Assembly: GCA_043228905.1 (NCBI GenBank)
Contig: JBHGNT010000005.1
Coordinates: forward strand, 19,034,001-19,098,000
Direction of reading: 5' to 3'
Length of the DNA: 64,000 nt
From: Azolla caroliniana
Lineage: Eukaryota; Polypodiophyta
The notes under the pieces were generated by a model, which did no database searches, was not told the origin of the DNA, and saw only the letters and a program-made list of their open reading frames with translations. This document shows positions 52,310 through 64,000 of this stretch, in pieces (position 1 is the first letter of the stretch; the number at the start of each line of letters is the position of its first letter). The position numbers and the translations under genes are program-made.

Positions 52310-55300
52310 GTAAGTTTCAAAAATGACTTTGCCTTAAATGAAACTTTTCCAAGGATAAATTAGGAATGTTCCAATGAAATGTCAACCTTAAGTATTTTTT
52401 CTGGGGATCTTAAATGTGTTTTTCAGCTTTGTGTACTGAGATTCTCCATCATTCTTAGTCAGGAACTCTTGTCTTTGTTGGATATATGGATGTGGAACGA
52501 TGTCTAGGTTTGAATTTCAGTTTGTAAGTATAATTATCTTTCAGTTTCATGATAAGGTTGTAAGTTTACAGGAATCACTCTCTGCTGTTGACAAAGGTTC
52601 CCCTTATTGGATTTTATAGATGGGTTTCCAAAGTGTGGACCTGCCTCCAATCCTAAGCACAGAATCTTTGTTCACAAGAGCAATTCCATTAGGCATGCAA
52701 AACATGGCATTTTGTCGTACTCCTTCAAACCGCATTGGCATTTATAACAGGTATTGTTAAACTATTTTAATTGCTTTAGCAAGACTATTTTTGCATATTT
52801 AAACTTTCACAAGTCTGCGCATACAATAACATAGATAACTCCAATCTTCTATCTTGCAGTCCTCCATCAATGAATCTTGGAAAACTGAATGTATCGATGC
52901 CCAAAACCAGAAAAGTAGAGGCACCGATACTCAGGTTTGAGATGCCAGATGGAACCATACGTAAGCGATTGTGGAGACACTCAGATGTGAAGCCTAGTGA
53001 CTTGATGTGCCCTTACAAATTGCCATTTTTAAGCAAAGAAGAGCTTGATTTTTTAGCAGGTATTTTTAAAAGAAAAATGGGACTGTACATCAGTCCAAAT
53101 ATTTTATTTGTTTGATTATGAACAATGATACGCAGAAGGAATGTTATAATCCTTAAGTTCACATATTACTATTGGGGAAAGTACAGATGACATCATCAAC
53201 AAAGAGAGAGCGGCTTCAAGCATAGAAGCTACATGTCTCCAAAACAAATGTGCGAAAAAGTATTTTCCACAAGTTGTTCAGAATTCGCAGACTCTTCAGA
53301 TGAGTTCTTGTTTGAACCAACCATTGGGCTCATCAAATATATCAGAAGATGTAGAACAGATTTTGCCAGATTCCAGGATAGAGGCAGAATATGTGAATAA
53401 TGAACTCGGTGACAAAGAAGATGACTTTCCACATATTGCTCAAAGTTCTCCGAGTCTTCATATTAGCTCTGCGTTGGTACAGCAATTGGGCTCATCCAAT
53501 GTATCGGAAGATGCAGAACGGATTTTGAAATATCAATACTATATTGAGGCAGGGATAGATGAGAACTTTATAGCACCTATTAGAGAGATATGGATAAAGA
53601 ATGCCCTTCATCATGTTGGTAAGCATGCAATTGAAGGGTTGTCACAAGAGACAATTAGTCATACCCTGCAACAAGTTTCAGAGGAGGTTCACTATGAGTA
53701 TATACTGAGTATGAGGAAATCTATTGTCAATTATATACTTCAGGTTTCTGCATTATCTATACTGATTTAATTATCTTAAAAGCACTTGTATTATACAATA
53801 AATCGTTAAGGCAATCTCAAGAATCAATGCTAAAAGAGTAATTTCCTACCCACACCAGGATAAGTCAGAGCAGGATAGACTTGGACTTACAGATATAGAA
53901 AAGGTCCTTCAAGTAATTACAACTTCATATTTTGCAAGATCCCGCACGATCCAGATTTTATTACCAGAGGGGCGAGTAGCTGTCCTGAATGCACATGGGG
54001 CAATGTCAGGATCATTGCACAGACTGCATCCATTAACTTTAGAGGTCGCAAAGCTCTGGCAAATTTCTTTTGCAAATAAATTATTTTTTGATGTAACTTC
54101 CAATGAATTCCGAGTGAAGATGCCTTTTCGCTTAGATTCCTTTGTATCCAGAGAAAGGCTTTGTATAACAAGTACAAAAGATTCATTAGAGAAAGAGTGG
54201 TTCACTTTAGCTGGAAATCTCTTAAAGCAGGCTCTTCCAATATCCCCAAACAAGGATTTAGATGGATTCTATGATGCTACTGCTGTGCTACTGACCAATC
54301 AGATTATGAGACTTGTTGAAGATTCCATTATAATTTTTACAAGATTCTTCACCTTTTACAGTGAAAAGGAAATTGAATGCATATCATCTATTCCAGGAAA
54401 GCACAATCACTCAGCAGAGAACTATGAAAATTTATTTGAGGATATCAACTCATTAAATGGAGATTGCTCAAGCATGGTGCCACCATTTATAGTTACTCTG
54501 AAGTATCAAAATGGAATCTACAGGTGACTTCTATTCTACACTACAAAATTTTTTCCCCACTGTCATGAATTTACTTGAGCATTTCTGATTCTTAATGTCT
54601 GTGTACAGTGTCGACCCCTCTTTTGAAGACATTGAATCTGCACTTCTCAAATTGGTGGATCTATGCTCATACGATGGATCGGAAGTAGCATTTGCTGATG
54701 CTAATGGAAAGAAGATAAAATCCCTTATGTTCCCTATTATAGAGGCTGACAATTCTTTAATCGATGTTGCTAAGCAGTTTATTAGAAAGGTATTATTTTA
54801 AATTAGTCATAACAGGTTAAAGTAAGAATTAGATTATTGATTGTGGGTCATGTCCTGCATAGAAAATATGTTAAAGTGGTTTACCATGTTTAGTCTTGGT
54901 AGTTAGGCTTGCCTCTTGAGAGATGTTAAATATTTTTCTTTTTATGAGTCTATCTCCCGCTATAATAGGCAATCCCCATTAGATATATGTACAGTTCTTG
55001 TACTGTATGATTTCGTACAGAAGAAATGTTGTTAAGAAGCTCCTTTACTATTTTCTGTAGGCTGTGCGTTCAAATGCAGAAAAGCCAATGTCCCTCACAA
55101 AAGCTTTTGAATCGGTTGAAGACTTGGCAAATATGAATGCTGAAAGTTTTGTCAAAGAATTTAAAGACCAAGAGAAAACCCTTGCTGATTATGAGGCTAC
55201 TATTGAGGCATTTCGTATGAGATCCCGTGAAGCAGAGTTTGCATCAACCAATAATATGGACTGTGGATTTGTTAGAGTACAATGCATTGAGTTCAAAAAT

Positions 55301-58300
55301 CACCTCAGTGACAAAGCAAATTACGTCTGCACATTGTTGTTGGAGCAGGTGAGTTAGTTGATGCTTGTGAACATATTTTGGCTTAGATGAACCATATGTT
55401 TGGAAAGAATTGTAACTGCCATTTTTATTGATTTACTCTAAGGAGCATGAACCTATTGAACACTGGCCATGCCAATGAATCAGTCATCTGTATTTGTAAA
55501 GTGGCCAATCATGCTTTTGCAGATCTCTCATACATCACAATTCAGTCGTTTGTAAACATTATTCACATCCCATAACTTCCTCACTGTTTATACATGTATG
55601 TGTGATTTTATATACATGTAATGTATGTACATGCTCTACATATACATATATATTGTTAGGATCACCTCTGAACATTGGGAATTTTATCTCATGAGAGTCA
55701 CGTGGTGTTTTTTCAAGTTTTCAGCTTGTTTTTTCCAGGAATATTGGTGTGTCACTGATGCTTCTCCATGTTCCTGTTGATATTGGATAGATTGAGCCCC
55801 ACAATGGAAATCATCTGCCCCTTCGAAAGCTACTTACATGTTCTGTTTGGCTTATAGTGTTATCCCAAGTTTATCCTACCGCTTAACGCTTTTCTAGGGG
55901 TGGTCACGTATGATGCTTCTTACCATTTTATGTTTCCTTATATGTTCGTGAAATAAATTTCCTGCAAATGGGTTTGTTTATCTGCACTTGTCTCATGTTT
56001 TCATCTGTAATGATGTGTTTATGTTGTATGTTTTGTGTTTTTTTGTAAGCATAGATTGACATATTTGCATTCGTTGGGCCTGCCCCACAAATGCATACGA
56101 ATACATGTAAATGTATTTGTTTTCTTTGGAAAAAAAAATTGTGTGAGCGAGTGAACAAGGAGCAGCAAGCGAGGAGCCTCACCCTGTTCCCTGTGCTTGC
56201 TTACACCCTCGCCTCCCTCTGCATCTGTTCTCTGCCAGATAATTAGGGGTTCGGCTGAAACCCTAATTTCAGTCAAAATCCTAATTTCGACTGTATTTCT
56301 TCTTTTTGGCCTGCATCCTCACCTCCCTTTCATGCTCTACGCTAATCCTACATCCTGTTCTCGGCTGCAAACTCAGGGTTTCACTGAAATCCTAAGTTTA
56401 GCCGAAACCCTAATTAATTAATTATTAATGTATTAATTGATTATTAATGAATTAATTAATAATTTTCAATGAATGAATTAATGTTTTAATGAATTAAGCA
56501 ATGTATTAGTAAATTAATTAATGTATTAGGGAATTAATTAATTAATAGTAAATTGATTAATGTATTAGTAGATTAATTATTATATAAGTGAACTAATTAA
56601 TTATTTGTGTATTAGTAAATTAATTATTGTCTTAGTGATTTAATTAATGTTATATGGAATTAATTTTTCTAGTGAATTAAATAATTTTTATTATATAAAT
56701 TTAAAACGAATGGTTTTATAATATTCTTAGGGCATTTTTTCATTCTTGAATATTACGAATATCATGAATGTCGAATTTCACGAATATCACGCATGGGTCA
56801 ATCTATGTTTTAAGCATGCATGCCACATGTGCTTTGTTTTTTGTGTGCAAAAGCTTTGTACGTTGATTGATTAAATCAGGTTCACGTATTTTATTTGGTC
56901 AAATCAATGGTCATTTGAGTGAATTGGGCCACCTGTATGACTTCAGATTTTAGCAGAATTAACTGCTGCCAACCAAGAAGTTTCCATTTGCTGTGAGCGG
57001 ATTGCTAGAGATATTACAAAGGTTTCCACAAATTCAGAAGAGGCTGTTAATCTGCAAAAGTAAGCTCTAACTTCCTTTTATCCTTGGAAATAAGCCATAT
57101 GTAATGCTTCTAATGTGTATTATAATCGAAGCCATCATGGCATGGCTTTGATACTCCCATCCTCGTCCCATCAACCTTACTATATTGGATCACCTCATGC
57201 TGGATAACAGTTACATTTCAAGGCATTTAGTTTTCAGAAACTAACATAGAGAGACATTTTCTTTTGTTGCTAATATTGAAAAGGTAATGAAAAAAGTTGT
57301 CATCTTTGTCAGATCTCATAGGGCATTATGACCGTTTAGAAAGCTATAGGAACACCTTTAAGAGGCCAAAATGGACCATTATACGAAACAAGTGGTTACA
57401 TCTTAAAGAAGCTTAAAGACTAATCATATGGTACTAAAAAATCTATATATGTAAGATCTAAGATTTTAAAATTAGATAGACTGAAACTTTTCTCTTAAAA
57501 AAATCTCCAACATGGACCACTCCAAGATGGAGAAATCTCTGAAGTGAGGGAAAAACCTTTGGTGCCGGATGATAATGCATTTATTTTTTGGTGACTAGGG
57601 TGATGAGGCGGTAGTCTAGATGGTCATGGCTACATGCACAACACATTGCTGACCCTTGTTTGGTCTTATATGCCATTTTGGCCTCTTAAAAGAAGTTTAT
57701 ATATCTTTCTCTCTTTTTACATTGTCTTGTGCTGTAGAGATGCATTTTTTAACTGCCTCTTGACCTTTCTTTAGATCTACTTTAATTGCTAAGGTTGATT
57801 AATACTAGCTCAAACTCAGTTGATGACATTTCAGCCATGATGCCATATCATCGTTAACCTCTAGATTCGATTGTATGATGCTTGCAGTGTAATTTTGCTG
57901 GACCTCTGTAATTCCATCCTCAAAAGGTCATACAGTTCTATTTTGTATTTTTCTAGGCCCTGTTGCACACTACCTCTTTTAAGGCCGTTTCTATATTATG
58001 TCTCATGTGATTAAACTCGATGCTAATCAGTTGGTTTAAGACATTGTTGCTAATCAGTTGGTCTCATAGGCCATTTTGGCCTCTTAAAAGATGTTAATAT
58101 ATTGTTCTTTCTTTCTTTCTTTTTTAACTACAGTTCTGGCTACTTAATGTGTATGGTAAGTCTCTGCCATCAGATTGAGGTAGGTAGATATACACGACTA
58201 CCTCTAGAAGAGAGAATTTGCCAATTGTGTCATCAAGGAGTGGAATCTGAGGAATACTATGTTTGTCATTGTAGTGTCTTTTATGAAATCAGAGGGAGAT

Positions 58301-61300
58301 ACCATTTAAAGCCTCTTTAAACAAGGCTTTGATCCACTACACAAGGTAATGGAATATGAGGACGAACGATGCCTAGGACTTTTCTTGCTGGAGCTCAAGA
58401 GACATCGGGAAAAGTTGTTGAAGAATACAACCACACAAGCTCATCCACAAAGAACAATCACAACTTTCTTTAGCCCCATCACTCCTAATGCTACAAGTCC
58501 ATCACGGGATACACAAATGGGCGCTAGACCAGGACATAACAAAGGGGTTACAATTGATCGGGCAATAGCAATTTGCCGTGCACATAGGCACCGGCCCCAT
58601 GGACCACGACCTTGACACCCTTGTCATCGACAGATAAAAACCATTATCTCCCACCATCATAGGTGCTTCCCTCGCTTCGGAGACATTTCCATTCTGGATC
58701 GACCTATGCTAGAGATCTTTCGATCACAAAAGCTACAATATACCTCACTTGAGAATCTCACATGTGCCAAAAACCAGATTCCCTCGTTTATTCTCCTTTC
58801 ATCTTATTTACTGTGTAATATTTATTTTATTTTGATTTGTTCTCAAAGACGAGACAACACTGAAGATGTAATCTCTTATTTGGTCTATAGGCCATTTTGG
58901 CCTCTTAAAAGACGTTAATATATCTTTCTTTCTTTCTATCATTTGTGTAATGCTTTCTATAGGTCTGTTATTTTGTTGCGATGGAGAGAAATAACTAATT
59001 TGGTCTTATCAATGAGTGCATTTCTTTTGATATTTGAATCCTTATTATAACTTTTTCATTTGCAGACTGCTTTTCTCTTGTCCTAATGAACTTGCAACAG
59101 TTGAAAAGGTTTTAGCTGAATGCAGACAAAAAGATGAATTCCTAGAAAAATTCATGTTTCAGATTCCAGAAACTGAATTTAGAAGCATGATGCTGGCTTA
59201 TGAATGGCCAAAGAGAGTGAGGGCAGTAGTTGAAGTGCACACTCGCAGAATACAAGAGGAATATGAACAATATGAGCTGGCTTTAAAAAAACGCAGAGCT
59301 GCCTTCTTAGAGCTCTTGGAATTGTGAGTTTTGTTTTAGATTTCAACACTTGGATTATTCTTATCATTACTTTAAAATCAGAGAGATTTCTTACAGTTCA
59401 AGCTTAAAGAGAATTCTAGATGTTTCTGCTACGTTATAAAAGTAAAGATACACAATTACCAAATTCATAAATGAGAGGATCTATAGAAATGGTGATGGTG
59501 TTTTGCATGAGCCCAAGAACAAACTTCTAGCTGAACTATGGGGAGAACTAACTAGCAATGAGAAGTTTACAAGAGATAATGCTAATGTTACATTGCAATT
59601 CAATAATAGTCTAGATAGCCTGATAACCCATATGCTAATATAACTAAGAAGCTAATAAGCTAGGATAGCATGGAAGCTATTTAAAGCTAATATAACAGCT
59701 GATATATTTAGGGTCTGATCTGCAAATGGGCACTTATGCCTCTTCAATGGCTTCTTGTACATACTAGTTACCATGAGAGTAGCAGACTTTTTTTAATTAT
59801 CTACAACCACCGATTGTATACCCGCTTTGCATCTGGTCTGTGATATGTTGCTTTGTTGTCACTTATGCATGTGTGTACCTATCTAAATTAAGGGATGTGG
59901 ACATAATGCATCCTTATATAATGAATGTGGAGATAAGATGTAAGATATCTATTTATTGGATGACTTAACGTATATTTAGCGACATAATTTACTCCATATT
60001 TAATGTAAATAATTACAAGTCTTGATTTTTTCTTGGAAAATAATTTTATGCAACTATTTAATTGGGACACTATTGTTGTGAGACCATGAATATTAATTGT
60101 GCATTTAAGATTGGTGCATGATGTTTTAATGTTTTTTTTGCCACATCATATTGAACTAGGTATGATTCTCAAGTTAAAGGCTTTGAAAAACATGGCGAAA
60201 TAGAAAAGGCTGAATTTATTTCAGCTGAAGTCCAGGTTAATGAATCTGCTTTTCTTAATGCAGTGTTTTCGGTCACTAATTGATGTAGAGCATCCTTTTT
60301 GTACCTTATAGGTTATTAGCTCATGTTGTGGTGGATTGCATAAAACTAGGCTTTATGACCTATAAATGTTGTTGTAAAGCAAAAATAGCATACATTTTGT
60401 GGTAATGTTGCATATTTACGTCTATATTTTTCTTTGGATTTTATGTTTCGTAAAGGTTTTATGCTTACTTCGTAAAACAAAAATTGTTCTGGATTTAGGT
60501 GCTTGCATCAAATCTGGGAGAAGCTCAAGTTAATTCAGAAAATTTAAATTCAGAAGAACAACTTTTCGGAATGGCTCCAACAAAATTTATTCAAATACAA
60601 CAGATGATTACTGCATTAGATCCATTCTTGAAGTTATGGAAGATTGCAGGATCTTTTAAAAAGTGTGAAATCGAATGGATGTCAGTACCATTCTTCTCTT
60701 TGGATATGGAGAAGATTGAGAATGAGGTAGAAAAGAAATATCATGATGAAATGTGCTTCCTTTTCATGAAGATTATTCATTTTCCTCTTTTAGTTTTTTT
60801 CTTTCTTTTAAAAATGTTACCTTGCTACATTCTTCTTTTCCACGTTCATACATATGTATATCTATCTATCTATCTATATCTATATATTCCTATATGTGAG
60901 GCACATGAGAATGTTTTTGTATACATTGGATTTGCTAATGAAGGAATACAATCTGTCAATTAATGGAATGTTCATCAGTTAAATGGTTCCTCACTAACCA
61001 AGATTTCAAAAACTATAAAAGGGCGGGCAAAGAGTTGTCTCTTGTCGTATTTCTTGTTATACTGACCAATTAGAAAACAATGGAGCTTTAATTTATTGCT
61101 GCTGCTTTTTAGGTTATGATAATGTGGAAAGTGATATATAAGCTCATCAAACAATTTGGGAGCGACTATGAAGAACCAACAAAGGTTGCAGTAGCTGTTA
61201 AGGCGAATATTGACCGTTTTAAGGAGAATCTTCCACTCTTTCGTTGCCTTAGTAATCCTGGTAATTTTAAGTGATTCAGTAGAATGGCATATTTCCACAG

Positions 61301-63910
61301 TCACTATTTCATTTGTTAGGATACCATACTGTTGTGAATTTCTAGTTATGTGTTCTTGTTTAGAAATTGTTATTGGAAACACTTGAATACAAGCAAATAG
61401 CTGCTCAAAATGGAATTGTCTGAGAGTAACGGAAACTAGAGATCTTTTGAAGACAAAAATTACAATATATCTGACTTGAGAATGTTACATGTACTGATAA
61501 CAAGATTCTTTTGTCCCTTTTTATCTTACTTTTTTTACTTAGCAACATTTATATTGGTTTGCTGTTCTCAAAGATGAGACAACACTTAACATGTAATTTT
61601 TTGTTGGTCTTATAGGCCATTTTTGGCATCTTAAAAGATGTTACTATATCTTTCTTTTTGAAGAAAAGAATTTGCCAATTGTGTCATCAAGGAGTGGTAT
61701 CTGAAGAACACTATGTCCATGTAGTGTTTTTTATGAAATAAGAGGGAGATACTATTGCCTCCTTAAACAAAGCTTTCGCTCACTACGCAAGGTAATGGAA
61801 TATGAGGACCAACACTCTTTTCTTGCTAGAACTCAAGAGATATAAGGACAAGTTGTTGAAGGACAACAATACAGCCACACCAGGTCATCAACAAAGAACA
61901 TCATAGCTTTCTTTAGCCCCATTGCTCTTACTCATACTACAAGTCAATCAAGGGCTACACAAATGGGCTCCAAACTAGGACATAGCATAAGGGTTACAAT
62001 AGATCAGGCAATCACAATTTTCTGTGCATGTAGGCCCTAGCTTCATGGACCACCATCTCATCACCCTTCTCATTGACAGATAAAGGCCATTATCTCCTGC
62101 CATCACAGGTGCTTCCCTCACTTCAGAGACCTCTCCATTCTGGATCGACCTATGCTAGACATCTTTTGAAGGCAAAAAGTACAGTATACATAACTTGAGA
62201 GTCTTTAGTCTCTTTTTATTTTAAGTACGTTTTTTTACTCAGTAACGCATACCTAGGATAGCATTCATATTGCCTTGGCTCTCCCTTGGATAGGCTGCTT
62301 ATGCTCAACTTGTTGAGATGCAGCCCTTGATACTCTTGAAAGACAATGTGCACGTATCTAGTTTGAAGAATCATGGACAAAATTGTGGTTGTTTGATATA
62401 CTTGTAGCATAGACTCTTCATACGGGTAGAAACTTGGGGAACGAACCTTCATGAGGAACAATTTGAGATATTTTGGAGCATCCATTAGTCTCTATGATTG
62501 CTTCCATGATAATGCGCTGTGTTTTAGTGCATCTAGACTTAGAACGTTGAGTGCTTGGGGAACAACGTATGTAGATTTATTAATTTAGTTATATTTATTT
62601 TGGTCTGTTGTTGTCATAGATAAGAACATTTTAAGATGTTATCTCTTGTTCGTTCTCATAGGCATCTGAAAAGATGCTTATACATCTTTGTTTGTTTCTT
62701 ATTTTTCTCCAAGATGCAATAACATTTTTAGGTACAATCTCATACAACTTTTATGTCTCTTAAGAAATGTTACTATTTCTTTCTTTTTATTTGATATTGG
62801 CCTTGGTATCAATATCTGGTTATATAGATCTCTACAGTGGTTTATTTTACAGAATATCACTTAAATTAGGTTGCTAAAGTTTTTGGCTGTTGGATACACT
62901 ATGCTTTTGTACGTTCTCAAGACTAGGTGACATGGCAATACTGACAGTTTTCTGCACAAATAATATACAGCTGTCTTTATTATGAAAACAAATAATACGA
63001 TTTTGGAAAATGTTTCCTAGCTCATAAAACTACCATACTGATTTATATGGTTGAAAATATAATTCTAAATGTTGTCTCTATATGAAACTAGGACTTAGAC
63101 CACGACATTTTGAAAAGATTTCTGAAATTGTGGGATTTGAAATAAAAGGCGAGGATATGACATCATTTCGTCAACTTTTACGGCTTCAGGCATGTACTTG
63201 TGTGCCCTTCATTCTTAGAAATGTGATTTAGTGCTTTATTTGTTGATGTCCTATCTAACAGTTATTATTATGTTTTAGCCATGTTATAAAGATTGTCGAC
63301 ATTTTGTTAGTGCACATTCATCCAAACATAATCCTGTATAGAATTCAGGACTTGAAACCATTCTGGACTCCAAATTCTGGCTACACAAGTGATTGAAAAC
63401 CTGCCCAAAATTTAAGCTAATAATCTCCCATGTCACTTTCCTAATTTTAACAACATGATTATACTTACTGCATTGTGAAAGCAGCCACTTTCTCTCTGAG
63501 GAAATAGTGCTGTCTTTTAATTTCTTGAGGAGACAGTCGGATATCCATATCTGGGAACTTATCATAGAACAATCTTGAATACTTGCATTTTGACTTTTCT
63601 CTTCCAGTAAGAGGTTCCAATTTAATAAGCGCATTATCGGATGAGTGAATTTTAGAGTTAAAGATCAATCAAGGGATTTCTAGCTGAGAAGATTTGTCAG
63701 CTTCATTGGAAGCATTTGATATTTCTTACAGGCATTTGGATATAGATGGTAAATATTGAAGATTTAGAATCTCAACACTTGTGAGGTCATTTGTAGGTTG
63801 ACGAACATCTTCTGAAACTAGAGGAAATAAGTGAACTTGCGAGTAAAGAATATTCTCTTGAAAAATCTTTGGATCAGATGAAGGCAGACTGGGCTAATTT
63901 GGCATTTGAG
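51600..63910 (+). CDS. Axonemal dynein heavy chain, N-terminal part (16 exons, partial)
   Basis: Encodes the tail and linker start of a flagellar inner-arm type dynein heavy chain, the ATP-driven motor that slides axonemal microtubules. Proposed exons: 51600-51714, 51845-51907, 52268-52309, 52620-52750, 52860-53059, 53187-53743, 53859-54523, 54609-54789, 55061-55348, 56947-57059, 59066-59323, 60160-60235, 60499-60726, 61113-61260, 63092-63189, 63797-63910. All join in phase without a stop, about 1,090 codons. Landmarks: YEYILSMRKSIVNYIL (tail motif of the DNAH3/7/12 group), EWPKRVRAVVEVHTRRIQEE, KLWKIAGSFKKCEIEWMSVP, then the linker GLRPRHFEKISEIVGFEI and EHLLKLEEISELASKEYSLE. Family members have about 4,000 residues, so the motor domain lies beyond the right edge. 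Start taken as ATG 51610; the first three exons are least certain. Confidence 0.85.
53187..53743 (+). other. Dynein exon with internal 54-codon duplication
   Basis: Within one exon two segments 162 bp apart are similar in DNA and protein. Starting at 53264, FPQVVQNSQTLQMSS runs on to LGSSNISEDVEQIL. Starting at 53426, FPHIAQSSPSLHISS runs on to LGSSNVSEDAERIL. The exon ends in the conserved motif SMRKSIVNYILQ. Confidence 0.8.
55349..56946 (+). other. Dynein intron with AT-rich repeat
   Basis: GTGAGT donor and CTTCAG acceptor. 56405-56700 consists of degenerate ATTAATTAATG units. A patch near 56240-56415 has several AACCCTAA/AATCCTAA phrases. No gene seen inside. Confidence 0.75.
57340..57610 (-). 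repeat. LINE 3'-end copy, minus strand
   Basis: Tail TTTAAGAGGCCAAAATGG at 57357 and body ATGGAGAAATCTCTGAAGTG near 57528, the reverse complement of the plus-strand copies. Confidence 0.65.
58130..58940 (+). pseudogene. LINE C-terminal end and 3' UTR
   Basis: The clearest copy. Frame one reads IEVGRYTRLPLEERICQLCH then GVESEEYYVCHCSVFYEIRG (58165-58305), the Cys-rich C-terminal block of plant LINE polyproteins. After a stop, MEYEDERCLGLFLLELKRHR at 58349 and THTPITPNATSPSRD-like sequence run to GPRP at 58615. The 3' UTR ends in the palindromic tail TAGGCCATTTTGGCC (58887-58901) and TCTTTC repeats. Target site is a dynein intron, so it is tolerated. 5'-truncated and dead. Confidence 0.75.
61261..63091 (+). 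other. Dynein intron with LINE 3' ends
   Basis: GTAATT donor and AACTAG acceptor. A LINE tail at 61436-61665 is followed by a second 5'-truncated copy at 61666-62190 and a weaker tail at 62640-62690. Confidence 0.78.
61436..62190 (+). repeat. Two LINE 3'-end copies in tandem
   Basis: 61436-61665 carries only the 3' UTR (GATCTTTTGAAGAC to TAGGCCATTTTTGGC). 61666-62190 repeats the body from GAAGAAAAGAATTTGCCAAT through CTGGATCGACCTATGC. Both match 50320-50925 and 58130-58940. Confidence 0.7.
63190..63796 (+). other. Dynein intron with a GC donor
   Basis: The exon ends CTTCAG and the intron starts GCATGT; the acceptor is TTTGTAG. Only this donor keeps the phase and joins RQLLRLQ to VDEHLLKLEE as in other dynein heavy chains. 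A GT at 63194 would add bases and break the frame. Confidence 0.7.
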
Positions 63911-64000
63911 GTACAATATTTTCTATGTGAAAAACAAATTTGAACATTCCTGTATTTCGAAATATTATCTGTTAAAATATGTGGATTGCGATTCTTGTTT

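Larger units (their letters stand above)
57060..59065 (+). other. Dynein intron with several LINE 3' ends
   Basis: GTAAGC donor and TTTGCAG acceptor. Holds a minus-strand LINE end (57340-57610), tail fragments at 57640-57720 and 58050-58115, and a longer plus-strand copy (58130-58940). Confidence 0.78.

Overview
The window is plant nuclear DNA. It is dominated by nested LTR retrotransposons (about 6.6-48.3 kb). On the right it holds the 5' part of an intron-rich gene for an axonemal (flagellar) dynein heavy chain. Such genes persist only in plants with swimming sperm, so a bryophyte, lycophyte, fern, cycad or Ginkgo is implied and an ordinary flowering plant is unlikely. I cannot name the species. 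Multi-kilobase TE nests and introns holding LINE fragments fit a large genome.

Layout. 1-6658: AT-rich sequence with CT microsatellites and two decayed non-LTR (LINE) remnants (1235-2060 and 5030-5890). 6659-29923: minus-strand copia element A. Inside its leader sits minus-strand copia element C (10931-29255, TSD GTTCC). Inside the C reverse transcriptase are plus-strand copia D (12965-18143, TSD AGTCG) and minus-strand copia B (18153-25910, TSD GTAGG), placed five bases apart beside a perfect palindrome. B itself contains solo LTR E (19336-20075, TSD ATAAG) and a roughly 1.5 kb pyrimidine-rich insert carrying a ~67-bp tandem array and a well-formed hammerhead ribozyme (24632-24693). 29924-39603: 5'-truncated plus-strand copia F, split by minus-strand Ty3/gypsy element G (31170-38912), which holds a solo gypsy LTR (36187-37140). 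39604-48200: fragments of minus-strand copia H and I; I is split by nearly complete plus-strand copia J (41668-47111, TSD GAGGG), which carries solo LTR K (43684-44064, TSD ATGTC). 48310-48836: possible promoter and first exon. 51600-63910: sixteen proposed dynein exons that join in phase, covering the N-terminal tail and the start of the linker; the gene runs off the right edge. Its introns hold repeated 3' ends of one LINE family.

All transposon reading frames I can follow contain stops, frameshifts, deletions or lost catalytic residues, so none looks autonomous as it stands. The dynein exons are open with good splice sites and look functional. The most unusual object is the hammerhead ribozyme: it lies about 20 bp downstream of a TATA box and upstream of CT tracts, the same layout as the promoter half of the neighbouring LTRs, and suggests a ribozyme-bearing retroelement family. 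All calls come from reading the sequence; no search or folding program was run.
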